DNA from: Candidatus Nomurabacteria bacterium RIFCSPLOWO2_01_FULL_41_12 | GTDB taxonomy: Bacteria; Patescibacteriota; Minisyncoccia; Phycocordibacterales; UBA9973 | Direction: 5' to 3' | Assembly: GCA_001787035.1 (NCBI GenBank) | Contig: MFUY01000011.1 | Location: forward strand, 32,484 to 38,659 | Length of the DNA: 6,176 bases | Shown: piece by piece, positions 5,996 to 6,176 of the stretch | How positions within the stretch are numbered: position 1 is the first letter of the stretch | Layout: each line of letters opens with the position of its first letter | Notes under the pieces: generated by a model | The model's database searches: none | Told to the model about the DNA's origin: nothing | The model's input: only the letters and a program-made list of their open reading frames with translations | Made by a program: the position numbers and the translations under genes

Positions 5996-6176
5996 ATGGA
6001 ACAAAAAGAAAGTTTAAGAAGTAAAATAATTAAGTCCATTATTTTTGTTTTTGCTCTTCTTTTAGTTATTGGGGCGTCTTTTATTTCCAATTCCTCTTCT
6101 ACGCTTCTGGCTCAATATGAAGAAGGTGGCTACTACGGCGAAGGTGGCTACTACGGCGAAGGTGGCTACTACGGCG
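5996..6176 (+). CDS. Secreted Gly/Tyr-repeat protein, N-terminal part (3' end outside window)
   Basis: This is the first 60 codons of a gene that runs off the window. A Lys/Arg-rich start and a hydrophobic helix at about 12-27 form a signal peptide. TLLA followed by QY (about 36-41) looks like a signal peptidase I site, so the mature protein would begin near QYEEGGYYG. It then enters a repeat of EGGYYG units, three of which are visible before the edge. Such Gly/Tyr-rich low-complexity sequence is found in secreted or cell-surface proteins. The function cannot be stated, and what follows the repeat is not seen. No Shine-Dalgarno sequence lies before the ATG, only an AT-rich leader. Confidence 0.75.
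   Translation, partial: MEQKESLRSKIIKSIIFVFALLLVIGASFISNSSSTLLAQYEEGGYYGEGGYYGEGGYYG
6122..6175 (+). repeat. Perfect 18-base tandem repeats encoding EGGYYG
   Basis: There are three identical copies of an 18-base unit, gaaggtggctactacggc, at 6122-6139, 6140-6157 and 6158-6175, and the next base fits a fourth. The unit is GC-richer than its surroundings and has no synonymous differences, which points to recent expansion by slippage or recombination. The array continues beyond the window edge, where its length is unknown. Confidence 0.95.

Overview
The window looks like a piece of a small-genome bacterium, most probably a member of the Patescibacteria / Candidate Phyla Radiation (Parcubacteria-like). 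This is inferred from the AT-leaning sequence, tightly overlapping genes, almost no Shine-Dalgarno sequences, singly anchored cupredoxin-fold proteins with non-standard metal sites, and a secreted Gly/Tyr-repeat protein. No marker gene is present, so the assignment is tentative. Stops of all three kinds are used, and TGA ends one gene, so the standard bacterial code fits.

Left part (1-3937, + strand): four genes overlap or touch and probably form one translationally coupled operon. In order they are the C-terminal end of a cysteine-rich repeat protein (cut by the window edge), a small protein with one N-terminal membrane helix, a multi-pass membrane protein resembling the HTTM / vitamin K-dependent carboxylase-like family, and a 712-residue exported protein. 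The last one joins an LpqC/PHB-depolymerase-type esterase to a second Cys/His-rich repeat domain.

Middle part (3946-5486, - strand): running convergently, with only 8 bases between the stops, are a third Cys/His-rich repeat protein (membrane anchored) and, upstream of it, a membrane-anchored cupredoxin-like protein. Right part (5509-6176, + strand): a second, different cupredoxin-like protein is divergent from the first, followed by the start of a secreted protein with perfect 18-base repeats encoding EGGYYG. The two cupredoxin genes share a 22-base gap containing overlapping back-to-back promoters.

The main result is the Cys/His-rich domain. It occurs three times within 5 kb and is built from about 34-36-residue units, each carrying a pair of cysteines 10-12 residues apart. 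In the two complete copies it begins with a conserved histidine module (HxxxHLxG ... HGF ... CxHGxGHG). I do not recognise it as a named family. Apart from the multi-pass HTTM-like protein, every complete gene has a single N-terminal hydrophobic segment, so the locus looks like an extracytoplasmic, disulfide-rich and perhaps metal-binding system. Its actual function is not known from the sequence. There is no gene-free stretch longer than 300 bases.
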